From Bacteroidales bacterium UBA6428 (GTDB lineage Bacteria; Bacteroidota; Bacteroidia; Bacteroidales; UBA932), in contig DJOW01000079.1 of the NCBI GenBank assembly GCA_002437305.1, forward strand, positions 1 through 50,486: a DNA stretch of 50,486 nucleotides, given 5' to 3'. Positions 40,143 through 48,646 of this stretch are shown here, piece by piece. A program made the translations under genes and the position numbers. The notes beneath the pieces are model-generated. The model ran no database searches. It was not told the origin of the DNA and saw only the letters and a list, made by a program, of their open reading frames with translations. Numbering within the stretch: the first letter of the stretch is position 1; each line of letters opens with the position of its first letter.

Positions 40143-41807
40143 ATGAAAGTAAAAAGGCTGATCATTTTGACTCTGGCCGGAATCCTTATGGGGGCCGGCA
40201 TGGCATATTCACAGAACACCGATTTCAAAAAGGTTGTCGATGGAGAATTGATCGACGCCGTCTCCGCAATGGATGACAGGCAGTTCAAGGAAGCCAAAGA
40301 GAAGTTGGAAAAAATCACTTCCACGGCAAAGGACAACGATGCCGCATTCTATTATCTTGGGCTTTGCCGCCTCTACACCAATGACATAGACGGAGCCAAG
40401 ACCGCCTTCAGGAAAGCGGTGGAGCTGGATCCGTCAAACTTCTGGTACAAGGAAAGGCTCGCACGGACATACTCAATGTCCGGAGAGGATGACCTGACCA
40501 TCGCGACCTACGAGGAACTGCTCAAGGACTTCCCGAAGAAAAACGATCTTTACTACACATTGGTCAACCTCTATCTCAAACAGAACCAATACGACAAGGC
40601 TCTGGGCGCCCTGAGGCAGATCGAGGCGGTCTTCGGCAAGAGCGAGAACGTGACCGCTACGGAATACGACATCCTGCTGCGGCAGAACAGACCCTTGGAA
40701 GCCCTAAAGGTTCTCCAGGACTACAACAAGGAATACTCCTCTCCGTATGTCTTGACTAAGCTCGGCGACCACTCAATGGCCGAATTCAAAGACACCTTGG
40801 CGCTGTCCTACTACAAGGAGGCGCTTGACCTTCAGAGCGGCTACATGCCGGCCCTGCTCGGAGAGTCGGAGGTCTACCGTTCACGCATGGATTTTCCCGA
40901 ATACTTCAAGACGCTTAACATCTTCATAGCCGACCAGGGGGCAGACGTACAGACTAAGGCGCAGTACCTCAACATGCTGGTAAACCGGACTGATCCACGG
41001 TTCATCCAGAGCGTCAGGCCGCAGATAGACACATTGTTCGACAACCTGACCCTCCATTATCCGACTGACAGCTCCGCACTGACAGCCTCCGGCCTTTACT
41101 GGTACTCCACCGGCAGGCTGGACAGGGCGAAAGAGACGCTCCACAAAAACATGGCCCTGCATCCAGACAACCTCGGCAGCACGATCACCTATGTGCAGCT
41201 TCTCGGCTACATGAAAGACTGGGACTCCCTTGACGCGGTCTGCGACAGCGCCATGGCCAGGTTTCCGAAGGAGACAGCGTTTCTTGACATGAAGAACGTG
41301 GCTTGCTACAACCGGAAAGACTGGCAGGGGATCATCGACAACAACATGAGAATCATCGAGATCGCGCAAGGGGACACCTCAATCACAATTCCCGCTCTCT
41401 CGTCCACAGGGGACATGTACCACGAACTCGGGAAAGAGAAGGAGGCGTTCAAGGTCTACGCCAAGGTCCTGAAAATGAACCCGGACTACGCTCCTGCTCT
41501 CAACAACTACGCTTACTATCTCTCCCTGAAAGGAAGCAAGCTCAAGAAAGCCTGCGCGATGAGCAAGAAGACGGTGGACAAGGAGCCGGACAATCCAACC
41601 TACCTCGACACTTACGGATGGATCCTTCACCTGCTTGGGAAAGACAAGGAGGCCAAGGCGCAGTTCAAACATGCGATGCTGTACGGTGCAAAGGAGAGCT
41701 CGACGTGCTTGGAGCATTATTCGATCGTGCTTGAAGCCCTGGGGGAGACAGATCTCGCCAAAGTCTACCGTTCACTGGCAGAGAACAAAAAAGCCGAAGG
41801 CAAATAA
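40143..41807 (+). CDS. Exported tetratricopeptide repeat protein
   Basis: The 554-residue protein has a signal peptide (cleavage near M-A-Y-S-Q, residue 22) and TPR units over most of its length, for example A-A-F-Y-Y-L-G-L-C-R-L-Y near 61, Y-Y-T-L-V-N-L-Y-L near 137 and A-L-N-N-Y-A-Y-Y-L-S near 453. TPR domains mediate protein contacts. The following genes are envC-like and tsaE, and the stop overlaps the envC start by one base, so it probably acts in the envelope, perhaps as a scaffold for cell-wall enzymes. Confidence 0.85.
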   Translation: MKVKRLIILTLAGILMGAGMAYSQNTDFKKVVDGELIDAVSAMDDRQFKEAKEKLEKITSTAKDNDAAFYYLGLCRLYTNDIDGAKTAFRKAVELDPSNFWYKERLARTYSMSGEDDLTIATYEELLKDFPKKNDLYYTLVNLYLKQNQYDKALGALRQIEAVFGKSENVTATEYDILLRQNRPLEALKVLQDYNKEYSSPYVLTKLGDHSMAEFKDTLALSYYKEALDLQSGYMPALLGESEVYRSRMDFPEYFKTLNIFIADQGADVQTKAQYLNMLVNRTDPRFIQSVRPQIDTLFDNLTLHYPTDSSALTASGLYWYSTGRLDRAKETLHKNMALHPDNLGSTITYVQLLGYMKDWDSLDAVCDSAMARFPKETAFLDMKNVACYNRKDWQGIIDNNMRIIEIAQGDTSITIPALSSTGDMYHELGKEKEAFKVYAKVLKMNPDYAPALNNYAYYLSLKGSKLKKACAMSKKTVDKEPDNPTYLDTYGWILHLLGKDKEAKAQFKHAMLYGAKESSTCLEHYSIVLEALGETDLAKVYRSLAENKKAEGK

Positions 41808-43012
41808 TGAAAAGGGTCACGGGTATATTCATCGCTCTGTCGTTTGCCGCCTTATCGTGGCCGGATCCGGCGTATTCCCAGGACATCAAGTCTCAGGAAA
41901 CACGCAAAGCACGTCTGCAAAAAGAGATAGCCATTCTTGACGAGCAGATAGAAAGCAACTCAGCCCAAAGCGCGAGCGCCATCAGCCGACTGACTCTGAT
42001 CCAAGGCAAGGTTGCCTCAAGGCGGCGGCTCATCAGCGAAAGCGAAAAGGAGATTTCCGAATATTCCGACTCAATCAGAGCAAAGGAAAAGGAAATCACC
42101 GCCATCCGCGCACGATTGGACACGCTCTCAAAGCATTATGCGCGGCTTGTTCGTGCAGCTTATGTGAACCGCAATGCAAAGATCTGGTACATTTACATCT
42201 TTGCAAGCGACAACATCGGGCAGGCATTCAGACGCTACGCCTACCTTCGGGACCTTTCAAGGCAGATGAACAACCAGGCTTCCAAGATCATGGAGACACG
42301 GACTGAACTTGAAAAGGAGAACGAAGGGCTTCTTGTCTTGAGAAGGGAGGCAGAGTCCGTCAGAGCTCTCAGGGTCTCGGAGATGAAGAAGCTCCAAGCG
42401 GAGGAGAACGAATCGAAAAATATTGTAAGCCGGTTAAAAAGGAACAAAAAGAAATACCAGCAGGAGCTCTCCGCAAAGCAGCGTGAGGTTGCCGCGCTCA
42501 ACAGGGAGATCCAACGGATAATCCGCGAGGCGACAGAAGGGGTGGGATCTTCCGGGAAAGGATCTTCAGCTTCATCCGCACGCAAGCCAATCGACTACAC
42601 CCTCGCGAAAAAATTCGAGGCGAACAAAGGCAAGCTTCCTTGGCCTGCCGAAGGACCCGTTGTGGATCATTTCGGCCAACGCTACCACCCAGTCTACACA
42701 AACCTCAAGCTTCCGTTCAACAACGGCGTGAACATCGCACTGCCACCGGGGAGTGAGGTGAGCGCCGTGTTCGATGGGGTCGTGAAACAGATCGTGGTGA
42801 TGCCGGGCTACAATAAGTGCGTGCTTGTTCAGCATGGCAACTACTTCTCCTTCTACTGTAAGTTGAGGACAGTTTCCGTCAAGACGGGTGACAATGTCAA
42901 GACAGGGCAGCCGATCGGAACCGTTGACACAATAGGAGGAGAGACGCAACTGCATTTCCAGATCTGGTCAGGACGTAATCCCCAGAATCCGGAGACCTGG
43001 CTTAGGCCTTAA
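41807..43012 (+). CDS. EnvC-like murein hydrolase activator (degenerate M23 peptidase)
   Basis: The 401-residue protein has a signal peptide (about 1-24), a long coiled coil (about 28-245) and a C-terminal LytM/M23 domain (about 275-398). In the domain the first zinc motif reads F-N-N-G-V-N-I-A where active enzymes have H-x-G-x-D, so both ligands are replaced by Asn. The last motif keeps one His (L-H-F-Q-I-W). This loss is typical of EnvC/NlpD-type proteins, which activate amidases at the division site rather than cutting peptidoglycan. Translation is coupled to the TPR gene by a TAATG overlap. Confidence 0.9.
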   Translation: MKRVTGIFIALSFAALSWPDPAYSQDIKSQETRKARLQKEIAILDEQIESNSAQSASAISRLTLIQGKVASRRRLISESEKEISEYSDSIRAKEKEITAIRARLDTLSKHYARLVRAAYVNRNAKIWYIYIFASDNIGQAFRRYAYLRDLSRQMNNQASKIMETRTELEKENEGLLVLRREAESVRALRVSEMKKLQAEENESKNIVSRLKRNKKKYQQELSAKQREVAALNREIQRIIREATEGVGSSGKGSSASSARKPIDYTLAKKFEANKGKLPWPAEGPVVDHFGQRYHPVYTNLKLPFNNGVNIALPPGSEVSAVFDGVVKQIVVMPGYNKCVLVQHGNYFSFYCKLRTVSVKTGDNVKTGQPIGTVDTIGGETQLHFQIWSGRNPQNPETWLRP

Positions 43013-43022
43013 ACAAAAGAAT

Positions 43023-43448
43023 ATGAGACACGAGATCACAATAAGGGACCTGCGCGACATCGATCGGGCGGCAGGCGAGTTCCTTTCCAAGACGAAAGGA
43101 CATGACATTCTGGCATTCTATGCCCCGATGGGCGCGGGCAAGACGACCTTCACCACAGCCATCTGCCATCGGCTCGGAGTTCAGGAAGACGCTGTGAGCT
43201 CCCCGACTTTCGCGATCGTCAACGAGTACCGCACCGGCTCCGGAGCACCCATGTACCATTTTGATTTCTATCGGATCACAAGAACATCCGAGGCACTTGA
43301 CATCGGATTTTACGACTACATCGACAGCGGCTGCCTCTGCATCATTGAGTGGCCGGAGAACATCGAGGAGATCCTTCCGGAGGAGACCCTTCGCGTTCAC
43401 ATCAAGGTCAATCCGGATGAGTCCCGCACGATTTCCTGGGAGGATTAA
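43023..43448 (+). CDS. tsaE: tRNA threonylcarbamoyladenosine biosynthesis ATPase
   Basis: The 141-residue protein matches TsaE. The P-loop A-P-M-G-A-G-K-T-T is at 34-42, S-S-P-T-F-A-I-V-N-E-Y near 59-69, Y-H-F-D-F-Y-R near 78-84 and I-I-E-W-P-E near 109-114. TsaE works with TsaB and TsaD to make t6A37 in tRNAs that read ANN codons. It is the third gene of the TPR-envC operon, 10 bp downstream. Confidence 0.95.
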   Translation: MRHEITIRDLRDIDRAAGEFLSKTKGHDILAFYAPMGAGKTTFTTAICHRLGVQEDAVSSPTFAIVNEYRTGSGAPMYHFDFYRITRTSEALDIGFYDYIDSGCLCIIEWPENIEEILPEETLRVHIKVNPDESRTISWED

Positions 43449-43482
43449 TTCGAACAATCACACAATTCTTTTCGAATGTAAT

Positions 43483-43549
43483 GGCCAGAAAAAGGCAGAT
43501 TGAAAATTTTGCACGGTAGACCAAAATTTTCAATTTGATTTTTCTAGCC
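43483..43549. terminator. Long imperfect palindrome between tsaE and comM
   Basis: A perfect 13-bp AT-rich stem (ATTGAAAATTTTG at 43499-43511, CAAAATTTTCAAT at 43522-43534) with a 10-nt loop lies inside a larger dyad. GGCcAGAAAAA (43483-43493) mirrors TTTTTCTaGCC (43539-43549). T-rich tracts follow the inner stem on both strands, which suits a bidirectional terminator between convergent genes. The layered symmetry would also fit a small mobile-element remnant. The rest of 43449-43613 shows nothing else. Confidence 0.6.
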
Positions 43550-43613
43550 GTTGTATATCTAACGTAGCGTGTCTAACAATACAGCTTCATAGTTGCCAAG
43601 TCGCTTTAAATGG

Positions 43614-45188
43614 CTACCCGAATGTCTCAAGGTTAAGGCGGTCGAGGAAGCGGTAGGCGGAGGCTTCGCGGAGATATTCAGGTCTGATGTCGCCGGACAT
43701 CTCAAGGTCAGCAATGGTCCGGGCGACTTTCAGGATTCTTGAATATGCGCGTGCGGACAGTCCCAGGCGGCTGATAAGCAGTTCCATCACTTTACGACAC
43801 TCGTCATCCAATGGGCAATGCTTTTCCAAAAGACGATTGTTCATCTCTGCGTTTGTGAATATTCCATCCTCGGCAAACCTTTGTTTCTGGATCATCCTCG
43901 CCTTGAGGACTCGACTTGCAACCACCGCGCCGGACTCCCCTTTCTTCCGACCGACAAGTTTCGCGGTGTCAACAGGATGAAGCCATAATTGAATATCAAT
44001 GCGGTCCATCACCGGGCCGGAGAGTTTGGACAAGTAGTTCAGCCGTTGACCCGGGGTGCATCGGCACCGGTTCCCTTCTCCATAATAGCCGCATGGGCAC
44101 GGGTTCGAGGCAGCCACAAGCATGAACGACGCAGGATATTCAAGCTTGGACCTGAGCCTTGAGATTGTGACTTTCCTATCTTCCATCGGGCCGCGAAGAG
44201 CTTCCAAGACGGATTTGGGCATCTGGCCATATTCATCAAGGAAGAGTACCCCGTTTTGAGCCAATGTCACCTCTCCAGGACGAATGTCAGAGCCGGCTCC
44301 ACCACCGATGATCGCGGGAAGGGAAGCGCTGTAATGTGGAGCACGGAAAGGTCTTGCCCTGATCAGTCCAATCTGTGAGCCTTTCATCCCGGCAACCGAA
44401 TAGATCTTGCTGGTGACAACAGCCTCCTCCGTTGTCAGCGGTGGAAGAATGCCGGTCATCGCTTTGGCCAAAGAACTCTTGCCACTTCCGGGAGGACCGA
44501 CCATTATCAAATTGTGACCTCCAGCGGCAGCAATCTCCACTCCCCTCTTTGCGCCTTCCTGACCAATAATTTCAGAAAAATCCATCACATCCTGCCCGCC
44601 AGGCTTTCGCTCACGCTGAGAGTTCCCAGTCAGCTTTCTGTAAAGTCTTGTGTTCCAAACCAGAAGATCGCTGCAATCCTCCAGTCCCTCAAGGATTCTT
44701 AGAACATCCGTAAGAGTCTCAACACCGAATAATGACAATTCTTTACACTCAGTAGCTTCCAAAGCCGAGCGAAGTGGCAGGACACATCCAGATAGTCCCA
44801 TATCTGTAGCAAGGTCGGCAATCGGCAATGCTCCTTGGACCTCTCTGACAGAGCCATCCAGACCGAGTTCCCCCATAATAAGGTATTTATCAAGTCCTGA
44901 AAAGCGTTTTTGTTCAGACGCAGCGATAATTCCGACAGCGATTGGCAAGTCGTAGCCACTGCCATTTTTCCTCACATCCGCTGGAGCAAGGTTGATCACG
45001 ATTTTCTTGCCGGGGATTCTGAATCCCAAAGATTGCAGGGCAGTGACAGTCCTTAGAAGACTTTCCTTGACAGCTGCATCCGCAAGCCCTACCAGATGGA
45101 TCCCTATGCCATGTGTTATGTCCACCTCAACGGTGACGGGGACGGCATCGATGCCGACGCATTTCGCCCCAAGAATGTCGATCAACAT
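43614..45188 (-). CDS. comM: YifB/ComM family Mg-chelatase-like AAA+ ATPase
   Basis: The 524-residue protein has the N-terminal ChlI/Lon-like domain (about 20-175), an AAA+ core with Walker A G-P-P-G-S-G-K-S-S at 231-239, Walker B V-L-F-L-D-E-Y near 315, a C-P-C-G-Y-Y-G motif near 365, and the C-terminal Mg_chelatase_C domain. ComM is a hexameric helicase for branch migration during natural transformation. A ComEC-like gene lies 20 kb away, so the genome keeps at least two competence-type genes. Confidence 0.92.
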   Translation of the reverse strand: MLIDILGAKCVGIDAVPVTVEVDITHGIGIHLVGLADAAVKESLLRTVTALQSLGFRIPGKKIVINLAPADVRKNGSGYDLPIAVGIIAASEQKRFSGLDKYLIMGELGLDGSVREVQGALPIADLATDMGLSGCVLPLRSALEATECKELSLFGVETLTDVLRILEGLEDCSDLLVWNTRLYRKLTGNSQRERKPGGQDVMDFSEIIGQEGAKRGVEIAAAGGHNLIMVGPPGSGKSSLAKAMTGILPPLTTEEAVVTSKIYSVAGMKGSQIGLIRARPFRAPHYSASLPAIIGGGAGSDIRPGEVTLAQNGVLFLDEYGQMPKSVLEALRGPMEDRKVTISRLRSKLEYPASFMLVAASNPCPCGYYGEGNRCRCTPGQRLNYLSKLSGPVMDRIDIQLWLHPVDTAKLVGRKKGESGAVVASRVLKARMIQKQRFAEDGIFTNAEMNNRLLEKHCPLDDECRKVMELLISRLGLSARAYSRILKVARTIADLEMSGDIRPEYLREASAYRFLDRLNLETFG

Positions 45189-45329
45189 AGTTTGAGTTCA
45201 TTATGTACTCCGGCAAAGATGGCGCAACAAAACGTAAATTTTCAAAAGAAACAGAAAAATCGTCATAAGAAACAGAAATATTTTTTCTTATAACGGATTT
45301 TTCTAATGAATCAACCAATGCTCAGACCA

Positions 45330-47447
45330 TCAGAATTCCATAATCCAATTCAGGCTTGGCATGATTGGAAATATGCTGACCTTCTTCCATGTGCGTTCTT
45401 TTGTGTCATATGTTAGACTGAATGGATTATGCCGGTTCAAGACATTGTATATTCCCACATTCAAGGTATGATGACATCTCTTGTCCTGATTGAACTTCAG
45501 ACTGCATCCAATATCCAGCCTGATGTAGGGCGGCATCTCGAAGTTGTTTACAGTAGTGAAATACTTAAGTGAAACCTTATCTGGCTCCTTGATCAAGAAT
45601 CCTTGATAATAGCCGGAAGCGACAGTCTCCCAATGTCCGGATTGGTAGGTGAACAATGTGTTCACCATAATCTCACGATGTTTGTTTTTAGAGATTGAAT
45701 AGTCGCATGAGACATTCAAGATATGAGGTCTGTTGAACTTGGCTGGGAATGGCACTCCCACATTCACATTATGGAACGTACGGTCCGTCTTTGACCATGT
45801 GTAGGCGATTCTATAGTTCAGATTGTCACCGGCTTTCTCATAAAGGAACTCCAATCCTTTTGAAGTTCCCTTTCCAATGTCGATCTTGTCGCGCCATCCA
45901 GCTGCGGCTGAGCTAAAAAGGGCAGTAGCATCGGTGAAATAGACCAAATTCGTCATCTTTTTCGTGTAACATCCTAGCGACAGACGGTGTTTATCAAAAG
46001 ACATGAACATTCCAGCATAATACTGGCTCGCCTTCTCTGGTCCAAACTGGTTGTCAGACGGGACAATCAAGTCCATGGACCAGCCAAGCGGAACTCCTTC
46101 CAATGTATGATAATATTGGGTTGTCCAGTCCGCTGTGGCCTCAAATCCCAGCCAAGAAGCAACATTCATCCTCGCCAGAAGGCTGGCCTCCGGATCAAAA
46201 GAATTGGATTTTATCATGACATCCGTTCTGTCGGCCCGGTTGTAATTCAATCGTCCGGATGCGCGGAAATCATACCGACCTTCTTTCTCAAGCTCAAACT
46301 GCGAATGAACTGTACCTGTCAGGCAGTTCGTGACATGATCTGACGCTGGAGAATCTAACGAGCTCATCAATAAAGTTCCACCAGTGATCTTTTGGGACGT
46401 GGCGGGGTTAAATTTTGCATAACGTCCTTTCACTCCTCCCTGAAAATGAAATATCTTTCCATCATAGTTCGCGTAAGCTGATAGCGTTGCCTCATTGATG
46501 GAGCTATGGACAGCGAGATTGTTGTCTGTTGCTCCAAGAATTTTCACCATTCCTTGCGCATTGCTGAATTTGTTGTAAGATAGTCCGGCACGGACGCTCC
46601 ACGAATCATCCAAGCGTCCGACATACCTAAGGTTTCCGATCAAATTGCTCCACTGGATGTGTTCCTCTGAGTTTGCGCCATAGTCATAACTGTAAGCATC
46701 CATGCTGTTGAATGCACTCAAGGATAGTCCATGTTTGTCATTGATTCTCCAATTTACCTTGCCAAAAGCGTCATAGACAAGCGCTCTAGGACTGCCGATA
46801 CTGTCTAACGCTGAAGACAGCCCCTTCAAGGCCCTAAACTCCAAACCAACTGGCGAAAATCTTACAGAGCCTATCAAAGAGATCTTGTCCTTTAGTAATG
46901 GAGTCGAGAAACTTGTCCCAAGAATAAAATTGCTCACATCAGTCTTGCCATGAAAGCATTTGAACTCGCCCTCCTCACTTGTGAGCTTAATGTGAGATGC
47001 GGTAAGGTTGCCTTCTTCCGAAGTGAACCCTCCTACTTGAAACATCACATTAGAGATGACATCCGGTGAATATACAGATGTAAAACCTAGCAAATGGCTT
47101 GAACCATAGAGTGGTACACCATCCAAAGTGACAAGGTTGCTTCCAAGGTTCCCACCTCTTACATAGAATGCGGACGACCCTTCTCCACCAGTTGAAACCC
47201 CCGGTAGTGTTTGAATATACTTGACCACGTCCGCATTACCTATCGCGGACACCATATTCTTGAAATCCTTCACTTTAATAATCCGTGTGCCGGCTTCCCT
47301 GGCCCCACTCTTCTCTCCAAACACAACAGACCCGCGCAAGGTGTCCTTCACTTCATTCGTCTGAGCGAAAGTCATTGACAAAGGGAATAGAGACAACCAT
47401 GCCAAAACTAATATTCTTCTTTTCATGGCATTAATATTCTTTTTCAT
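45330..47447 (-). CDS. TonB-dependent receptor (short form)
   Basis: The 705-residue protein has a signal peptide ending T-F-A-Q (about residue 29) and a plug domain directly after it (A-D-V-V-K-Y-I-Q-T-L-P-G-V near 72-84, Y-V-R-G-G-N near 95-100, L-D-G-V-P near 107). About 22 beta strands follow, ending in I-M-E-F. It lacks the N-terminal carboxypeptidase-regulatory-like domain common in this group. It pairs with the DUF4249 lipoprotein gene 15 bp upstream. It should import or gate a ligand across the outer membrane with TonB energy. ATG 47426 is an alternative start with an equally good signal peptide. The 141 bp to comM hold only a short AAGAAACAGAAA direct repeat. Confidence 0.9.
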   Translation of the reverse strand: MKKNINAMKRRILVLAWLSLFPLSMTFAQTNEVKDTLRGSVVFGEKSGAREAGTRIIKVKDFKNMVSAIGNADVVKYIQTLPGVSTGGEGSSAFYVRGGNLGSNLVTLDGVPLYGSSHLLGFTSVYSPDVISNVMFQVGGFTSEEGNLTASHIKLTSEEGEFKCFHGKTDVSNFILGTSFSTPLLKDKISLIGSVRFSPVGLEFRALKGLSSALDSIGSPRALVYDAFGKVNWRINDKHGLSLSAFNSMDAYSYDYGANSEEHIQWSNLIGNLRYVGRLDDSWSVRAGLSYNKFSNAQGMVKILGATDNNLAVHSSINEATLSAYANYDGKIFHFQGGVKGRYAKFNPATSQKITGGTLLMSSLDSPASDHVTNCLTGTVHSQFELEKEGRYDFRASGRLNYNRADRTDVMIKSNSFDPEASLLARMNVASWLGFEATADWTTQYYHTLEGVPLGWSMDLIVPSDNQFGPEKASQYYAGMFMSFDKHRLSLGCYTKKMTNLVYFTDATALFSSAAAGWRDKIDIGKGTSKGLEFLYEKAGDNLNYRIAYTWSKTDRTFHNVNVGVPFPAKFNRPHILNVSCDYSISKNKHREIMVNTLFTYQSGHWETVASGYYQGFLIKEPDKVSLKYFTTVNNFEMPPYIRLDIGCSLKFNQDKRCHHTLNVGIYNVLNRHNPFSLTYDTKERTWKKVSIFPIMPSLNWIMEF

Positions 47448-47462
47448 CAAACGAATATATTC

Positions 47463-48587
47463 CTATTTTCTGTCACCCGGTACAAAATCGTTCAGGTAGC
47501 CCCTTATCCCGGTCTCGTTGTTACGGTGGATCATCGCACCGAACACTCCGACACCACCGGAGATGTTCGTATAGATGTTCTCCGTATCGTACTCAAACAG
47601 GAAGTTGTCCTTGTTGAGATGCTTACGGTAAACATCCTTGAAGTAGTTGTCAGCCTCATCGGAAAGAATGTAGATGTCGTACAAACCTCCTTGTTCCTGA
47701 TACGGACCGTCATAGTTCGGCCACGAAGTCGGGAATGACCGTGCCAGAACAAAGGAGATGTCCGTATATATCGGGGAATCTTTCAGTTCCTCCTGTGTCT
47801 TTCCGCTATGATAATCCTGGGGAATGTCAATGCGGACGAAGCCCTGATGCACCGGAAGGTCGCCCATCATCAGTGGATACCAGCCAAGCTGCTCACGAAG
47901 CCACTTGCGCATCGCCTTGACAGAGTCTGCCGAGAAGCATGGAAGGTCTCTCACACGAAGGGAGGTAAGGTTGAAGTCATCAGCGCAAAGGTGGCTGGTG
48001 GCTATGTATTTCTGATAGTCGTCACCCCATCCCTTGTCCTTAGGGAATGCCCACAGGTGACTGGCTAAAAGGCACGGATAACCATAATACGGAGGGCACT
48101 CTGGAGAGCGATCGAAAAGGCGCAGCTCGTATGAGTACATCAGATACCCTTTATTCTTATGACGTCCATCGCCTTCATCACTTGCATCATACCCTCTGCC
48201 ATAGCAGGCCACTGTCACGTCAGCCGGAAACTTAGTGGATGCCTTAATGACTTGACCTTCCATCACTATCATTAAATTGTACTCTTTGCCGTATTCGGGT
48301 CTATACTCGCATTGCCAAAGGCCTTCTCCGACATAGTGAAACTTTCCCGCCCCAACATAGCCGCACCTCAGAATCACCTCAGCGTCTTCGACCGGACGAC
48401 GGATCCCGTCAATTGAGGTAGGGGTGTAGTACATTTCCAATGTCTGAATGTCATCCTCCGTAAGTATGCAGTTCACCACCACCTGAGACTCTTCGACAGC
48501 ATCTAGGTCTATCTGTTCTATGCAGGACACCGAGATTGACGGCAACAGCGACACTAAAAGCAGAATATTTATCAATCTTCTTTTCAT
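47463..48587 (-). CDS. DUF4249 family lipoprotein
   Basis: The 374-residue protein has a lipoprotein signal (lipobox S-V-S-C, Cys22) followed by I-E-Q-I-D-L-D. V-V-V-N-C-I-L-T near 36-43 and a conserved E-V-I-L-R-C-G segment follow, which fit DUF4249. Members are encoded beside TonB-dependent receptors and are thought to sit on the outer surface as a lid or ligand-binding partner, like SusD for SusC. The ATG overlaps the stop of the C13 peptidase gene by 3 bp, so translation is coupled. Confidence 0.87.
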   Translation of the reverse strand: MKRRLINILLLVSLLPSISVSCIEQIDLDAVEESQVVVNCILTEDDIQTLEMYYTPTSIDGIRRPVEDAEVILRCGYVGAGKFHYVGEGLWQCEYRPEYGKEYNLMIVMEGQVIKASTKFPADVTVACYGRGYDASDEGDGRHKNKGYLMYSYELRLFDRSPECPPYYGYPCLLASHLWAFPKDKGWGDDYQKYIATSHLCADDFNLTSLRVRDLPCFSADSVKAMRKWLREQLGWYPLMMGDLPVHQGFVRIDIPQDYHSGKTQEELKDSPIYTDISFVLARSFPTSWPNYDGPYQEQGGLYDIYILSDEADNYFKDVYRKHLNKDNFLFEYDTENIYTNISGGVGVFGAMIHRNNETGIRGYLNDFVPGDRK

Positions 48588-48646
48588 TGGTAAAAACGTC
48601 TTACGATTGTCGTGCCCCCGCCCAACGGGTTCTCGAATGACACAGA
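48584..48646 (-). repeat. Copy of the 63-bp direct repeat at 50424-50486
   Basis: The 3' end of the C13 gene is repeated at the window edge with two mismatches (one changes Leu to Ser, one is silent). Near identity that reaches the stop codon and a few bases beyond points to recent duplication or gene conversion. Confidence 0.85.
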
